Part shown: positions 63,106 to 64,000 of the stretch, in pieces
How the letters are laid out: each line of letters opens with the position of its first letter
Numbering within the stretch: position 1 is the first letter of the stretch
Translations under genes and position numbers: made by a program
NCBI RefSeq assembly: GCF_000497045.1
Contig: NW_015961953.1
Location: forward strand, 310,001 to 374,000
Reading direction: 5' to 3'
From: Kalmanozyma brasiliensis GHG001
Taxonomy: Eukaryota > Basidiomycota > Ustilaginomycetes > Ustilaginales
Length of the DNA stretch: 64,000 nt
The notes under the pieces: generated by a model
Told to the model about the DNA's origin: nothing
The model's input: the letters and a program-made list of their open reading frames with translations, nothing else
Databases searched by the model: none

Positions 63106-64000
63106 TTACAATCCAACTCTCAACCTCGGCAATCCCGTCCTCTGCTTCCCGTCTGCGCTCTCCCTATACCTAAACTGTACCTCTCTCTCCGGTGCCTCGT
63201 CCCAGTCCCGACTAGCCACGCTCAGCCTGTCCTCTCCGTCGCCTAGGATCACTGTGATATTGGGCAGAGGGAACACGCCCACCGACTGGGGGACCAGTCT
63301 TGCCAGACCGTCCAGAACCCTCGTTTGGCCAGGGAGCAAGAAGGGGATGCTGACGCGGCGCGCGGCGGCGAGGGTGAAATGGTCGTCGCTGTCGACGGTC
63401 ACCACCACTGGGACGGAGCGGGTGGGGTGCGGGTTGTGCAGTGTGACACCCAGATCGAGCGGTTTGCCCAGGGTGCTGGTGGGCGGGTAGGTGAGGGTGA
63501 TGGTGAGATGCTCGGTGTGGGTCGGAAGGGGGGGTGGGAGAGGGATGAGTGATGTTTGCTGCGGCTGGTCCGGATGGGACCAGGTGATCCTAAACCTCGG
63601 CGAGGGGGAGAAAGGGAGGGGAAGGGAGAAGGAGAATCGATCTCTCGGGTGCCACTCCCCCAGCGCGTCGTCGTCGATAGCAACTCTGTGGGCGTCACTA
63701 ACCAGCTCCACCTTCGACACGTGCACAGTGGACTCGCCGACCACCTCAACGTCTAATCCCACAACTCCTTCTCCGTCCGCTTCAGGCTCGTCGAACTCGA
63801 GCAGAGCCAGCTCCTTCTTCGCCACGCCCTCGCACCAAGCCGTGCACGCAAACAACCCCCGTACGTCGACACCCACACTCGCACTCACCACCACCTCCTC
63901 GCCCACCCGCACACTCACATCCACCGTCCTCACCCCCGCCGCCTGACGTCCTGTCAGCCACAGCACCACTTCCCCGTCCCCGCCGGCCGCAATCTCCACT
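63106..64000 (-). CDS. C-terminal part of a TRAPPC10/11-like (Gryzun-type) trafficking protein, truncated by window edge
   Basis: Open frame running to the right edge; at least 298 residues are visible and the start lies outside. The sequence is beta-rich and immunoglobulin-like: FRITWSHP..., a Pro-rich loop, LTITLTYPPTSTLGKPLDLGVTLHNPHP, then FTLAAARRVSIPFLLPGQTRVLDGLARLVPQSVGVFPLPNITVI. The succession 'basic phi-pattern, LLPGQT, L-PQ-VG-FPLPN' is like the C-terminal region of TRAPPC11/TRAPPC10 (Gryzun-like), subunits of TRAPP complexes that activate Rab GTPases at the Golgi. The call is tentative because only the divergent end is seen. Confidence 0.5.
   Translation of the reverse strand, partial: VEIAAGGDGEVVLWLTGRQAAGVRTVDVSVRVGEEVVVSASVGVDVRGLFACTAWCEGVAKKELALLEFDEPEADGEGVVGLDVEVVGESTVHVSKVELVSDAHRVAIDDDALGEWHPRDRFSFSLPLPFSPSPRFRITWSHPDQPQQTSLIPLPPPLPTHTEHLTITLTYPPTSTLGKPLDLGVTLHNPHPTRSVPVVVTVDSDDHFTLAAARRVSIPFLLPGQTRVLDGLARLVPQSVGVFPLPNITVILGDGEDRLSVASRDWDEAPEREVQFRYRESADGKQRTGLPRLRVGL

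Noticed and set aside
1..64000. Telomeric repeats, transposon ends, rRNA or CRISPR-like arrays
   Set aside because: Scanned for TTAGGG-type tandem repeats, long terminal repeats, transposase/reverse-transcriptase motifs and regularly spaced repeats; none found.

Overview
This window is nuclear DNA of a basidiomycete, most likely a smut fungus (Ustilaginales, of the Ustilago/Sporisorium/Pseudozyma type). The evidence is dense, GC-rich, mostly single-exon genes on both strands, fungal-only families (Dsc ubiquitin-ligase subunits, Zn2Cys6 factor, Scm3, Bud20), eukaryotic GTAAGT...CTGAC...CAG introns and an intron-containing nuclear tRNA. There are no operons, insertion sequences, CRISPR arrays or recognisable transposons.

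Layout. 1-14.4 kb: HSE1 (ESCRT-0), a cytochrome b5-domain protein, a putative DASH Spc34-like protein, AMP deaminase, RFC3, NUP85, BUD20. 15-21.2 kb: ribosomal protein eL33, a Dsc4-like membrane protein divergent from an SCM3-like centromere histone chaperone, and a small dsRNA-binding-like protein. 21.9-28.6 kb: acetyl-CoA carboxylase ACC1, followed by a 2.4 kb stretch without a supported gene. 31-32.8 kb: MUS81. 33.5-42.4 kb: a growth-gene block with cytochrome c1 (CYT1) and the ribosomal genes P2, uS19, uL18 and eL15. 42.7-47 kb: a shelterin TPP1/Tpz1-like OB-fold protein, tRNA-Arg(CCT) with an intron, a Dsc2/UBAC2-like rhomboid protein, and ESCRT-II VPS22. 47.6-52.3 kb: a Baeyer-Villiger-type flavin monooxygenase next to a secreted esterase. 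52.7-64 kb: a REEP/HVA22 protein, a large Zn2Cys6 regulator, a 3.8 kb intergenic region, an orphan protein, and the C-terminus of a TRAPPC10/11-like protein that runs off the right edge.

Functional themes. Chromosome maintenance (RFC3, MUS81, SCM3, TPP1-like, Spc34-like), endosome/Golgi protein quality control (HSE1, VPS22, Dsc2, Dsc4, TRAPP-like) and ribosome biogenesis or translation.

Most interesting signal. Introns fall into two classes. Those in ordinary genes are 73-96 nt. Those in the ribosomal-protein genes and CYT1 are 283-881 nt, and in the ribosomal genes one intron always sits at or within a few bases of the start codon (in uS19 it splits the ATG as AT|G). In at least four of the long introns (CYT1, uS19, uL18, eL15 intron 2), 11-14 nt segments lying 28-44 nt after the 5' splice site are complementary to segments lying 39-62 nt before the predicted branch point. 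eL33 shows a weaker version. This repeated geometry suggests a splicing 'zipper' that folds a long intron into the effective length of a short one.
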